Assembly: GCA_049587715.1 (NCBI GenBank)
Contig: JBAVEL010000014.1
Coordinates: 1 to 6,670 of the forward strand
Direction of reading: 5' to 3'
Source: JBAVEL01 sp049587715
GTDB lineage: Bacteria > Bacteroidota > Ignavibacteria > UBA10030 > UBA6906
DNA: 6,670 bases
Shown here: positions 5,377 through 6,670 of the stretch, piece after piece
How the letters are laid out: each line of letters begins with the position of its first letter
Numbering within the stretch: position 1 is the first letter of the stretch
The notes under the pieces: model-generated
What the model was told of the DNA's origin: nothing
Database searches by the model: none
The model's input: the letters and a program-made list of their open reading frames with translations, nothing else
Translations under genes and position numbers: made by a program

Positions 5377-6670
5377 ATGCTCTCATCCGTTTCATTCATA
5401 CTGGACGGCCGGCTCACCACGGTCGACTTCGGACCGGGCTCGGGTCTCAGCCCGACCACCACCGTCCTCCAGTACCTGCGGAGCGATCCCCGGCACCGCG
5501 GTGTGAAGGAGGGCTGCGCCGAGGGGGATTGCGGAGCCTGCACGGTGGTTCTTGCACGGGAGGAGGAGGGAGGCCTGGTGTATGAAGCCGTGGATTCCTG
5601 CCTCCTCTTCCTCCCCATGCTGCACCGCCGTCAACTCATCACCGTGGAGAACCTGCGCGGCCCGGACGGCCGCCTCCACCCGGTCCAGCAGGCCATGGTG
5701 GATGCCTTCGGAAGCCAGTGCGGCTTCTGCACCCCCGGCATCGTGATGAGCCTCTTCGCCCTGTGCAAGGAGAGCGCATCGCGGGGGGAGGACCATCTCC
5801 GGAGTGCCCTGGCCGGGAACCTCTGCCGGTGCACGGGTTACCGCCCCATTCTGGATGCGGCCCGGTCGGTGTGCGCCGCCCGGACCGCGGACCATTTTGC
5901 GGCGGAAGAACAGAACACCCTCGCGATGCTCGGGGCGATCCCGCACGGAAACATCACCATTCTTTCCGGCTCCGGATGCTACCACCGCCCGGCCGCATGG
6001 GAGAGGGCGCTCTCCCTCCGGGGAGAGCACCCCGATGCGATCGTGCTGAACGGCGCCACCGACGTTGCCCTGCGGGTCACGAAGCTCCACGAGTCGCTTC
6101 CGCTCATCCTGGATCTCTCGGGCGTGGGGGAGATCCGCGACATCCGCGTGACTCCCCGCGGGAGCTTCCTGGGTTCGGGCCTGACTGTCTCGCAGGCGGA
6201 GGAGCACGCGCGCACGCATCTCAGGTGGCTCTCTCCAGTCCTCGAAACCTTCGGATCGCGGCAGATCCGTAATACGGCCACCCTGGGAGGGAACATCGCC
6301 ACCGCCTCACCCGTGGGGGACCTCCTTCCGATGCTCATGGCCTCGGAGGCCTCCATCCATCTGGAAGAGAGCGGTGCGGCGCGGGAGGTCCCCGCCTCGG
6401 AGTTCGTAATCGGGTACAGAAAGACGGCGTGCCGGGCCCGGGAGCTCATCCGCGGGGTGGCCATAGCCCGCCTCCCCGCCGGATCCGTCGTCCGCTGGTA
6501 CAAGCTCTCCCGGCGGAGTGATGTGGATATCGCCACCGTGAGCGCGGCTTTCCGGCTGGACCTGGACGGCTCGGGGAGAGTCGCCCACATCGTCCTGGCG
6601 TACGGAGGGATGGCGGCCCGCACCGAGCGCGCCCGCCGCACCGAGGACTGCCTGCGCGGGAAGCCCTGGG
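5377..6670 (+). CDS. xdhA: Xanthine dehydrogenase small subunit XdhA (2x[2Fe-2S] + FAD), 3' end outside the window
   Basis: This open frame has 431 codons and no stop before the window edge. The N-terminal plant-type ferredoxin domain has C47, C52, C55 and C75 for the first [2Fe-2S] cluster (EGCAEGDCGACT then DSC). The second, all-helical domain has C115, C118, C150 and C152 (QCGFCTPG; NLCRCTGYRPI). From about 193 follows the FAD-binding domain of molybdenum hydroxylases: LNGATDVALRVTK (224-236) near the GATDV...VTK pattern typical of XdhA, RQIRNTATLGGNIATASPVGD (295-315) and YKLSRRSDVDIATV (375-388). The order Fe-S, Fe-S, FAD on one chain is that of Rhodobacter-type XdhA, unlike E. coli where FAD and Fe-S subunits are separate. 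Electrons from the molybdopterin subunit would pass through the clusters to FAD and NAD+. Family members are about 460-490 residues, so about 30-60 are missing. Partner genes xdhB and xdhC are expected downstream. Its place after a hydantoinase points to purine or ureide catabolism. Confidence 0.92.
   Translation, partial: MLSSVSFILDGRLTTVDFGPGSGLSPTTTVLQYLRSDPRHRGVKEGCAEGDCGACTVVLAREEEGGLVYEAVDSCLLFLPMLHRRQLITVENLRGPDGRLHPVQQAMVDAFGSQCGFCTPGIVMSLFALCKESASRGEDHLRSALAGNLCRCTGYRPILDAARSVCAARTADHFAAEEQNTLAMLGAIPHGNITILSGSGCYHRPAAWERALSLRGEHPDAIVLNGATDVALRVTKLHESLPLILDLSGVGEIRDIRVTPRGSFLGSGLTVSQAEEHARTHLRWLSPVLETFGSRQIRNTATLGGNIATASPVGDLLPMLMASEASIHLEESGAAREVPASEFVIGYRKTACRARELIRGVAIARLPAGSVVRWYKLSRRSDVDIATVSAAFRLDLDGSGRVAHIVLAYGGMAARTERARRTEDCLRGKPW

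Noticed and set aside
4244..5395. Open frame of 383 codons on the - strand under the hydantoinase gene
   Set aside because: Fully antisense to an enzyme with every catalytic residue present; its sequence is biased and unrecognisable.
5392..6641. Several - strand open frames under xdhA (to 6219, to 6641)
   Set aside because: These are shadows of the xdhA frame, which shows both Fe-S cysteine sets and FAD motifs without a stop to the window end.
1..6670. tRNA, rRNA, CRISPR, insertion sequence or attachment site
   Set aside because: No cloverleaf-like segments, spaced direct repeats, transposase motifs or long terminal inverted repeats were seen on either strand.

Overview
The window is very GC-rich bacterial DNA. 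It holds three complete protein genes, one gene cut by the right edge, and a doubtful gene start at the left edge. High GC, strong G/C preference at third codon positions and purine-rich Shine-Dalgarno sites fit a high-GC Gram-negative-type lineage (for example Gemmatimonadota, Acidobacteriota, Myxococcota or a related uncultured group). Nothing here fixes the taxon. I see no RNA genes, CRISPR arrays, insertion sequences or phage genes.

Left part (1-2291). A short control region carries a GC-rich inverted repeat, a near-consensus sigma70-type promoter (TTGACA, 17 nt, TATGTT) and a leader of about 115 nt. It drives a 686-residue OPT-family membrane transporter on the + strand. The promoter shows that the upstream in-frame ATG at 105 cannot be the start, because that ATG lies inside the -10 hexamer.

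Middle (2260-3741, - strand). A gene converging on the transporter, overlapping it by 32 bp at the 3' ends, encodes an unusual two-part protein. It has an N-terminal P-loop NTPase domain resembling THEP1-type nucleoside triphosphatases (GGVGQGKT and DEFGPLE motifs). This is joined to a C-terminal polytopic membrane region and a Gly/Pro/Ala-rich tail. Its function is unknown, and it is the least ordinary gene in the window.

Right part (3947-6670, + strand). Transcribed divergently from the NTPase-membrane gene is a probable operon. It contains a dihydropyrimidinase/D-hydantoinase-type cyclic amidohydrolase with all metal ligands present, then, after 29 nt, an XdhA-type xanthine dehydrogenase small subunit (two [2Fe-2S] clusters plus an FAD domain). 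The latter runs off the right edge about 50 residues short of the usual family length. The molybdopterin subunit (XdhB) and XdhC would be expected just beyond.

Together the right half looks like a purine or cyclic-ureide/pyrimidine catabolic locus: XDH oxidises hypoxanthine/xanthine, and the amidohydrolase opens a hydantoin- or dihydropyrimidine-type ring. The OPT transporter could import peptides or a metal chelate. A link between it, the NTPase-membrane protein and the catabolic operon rests only on proximity.
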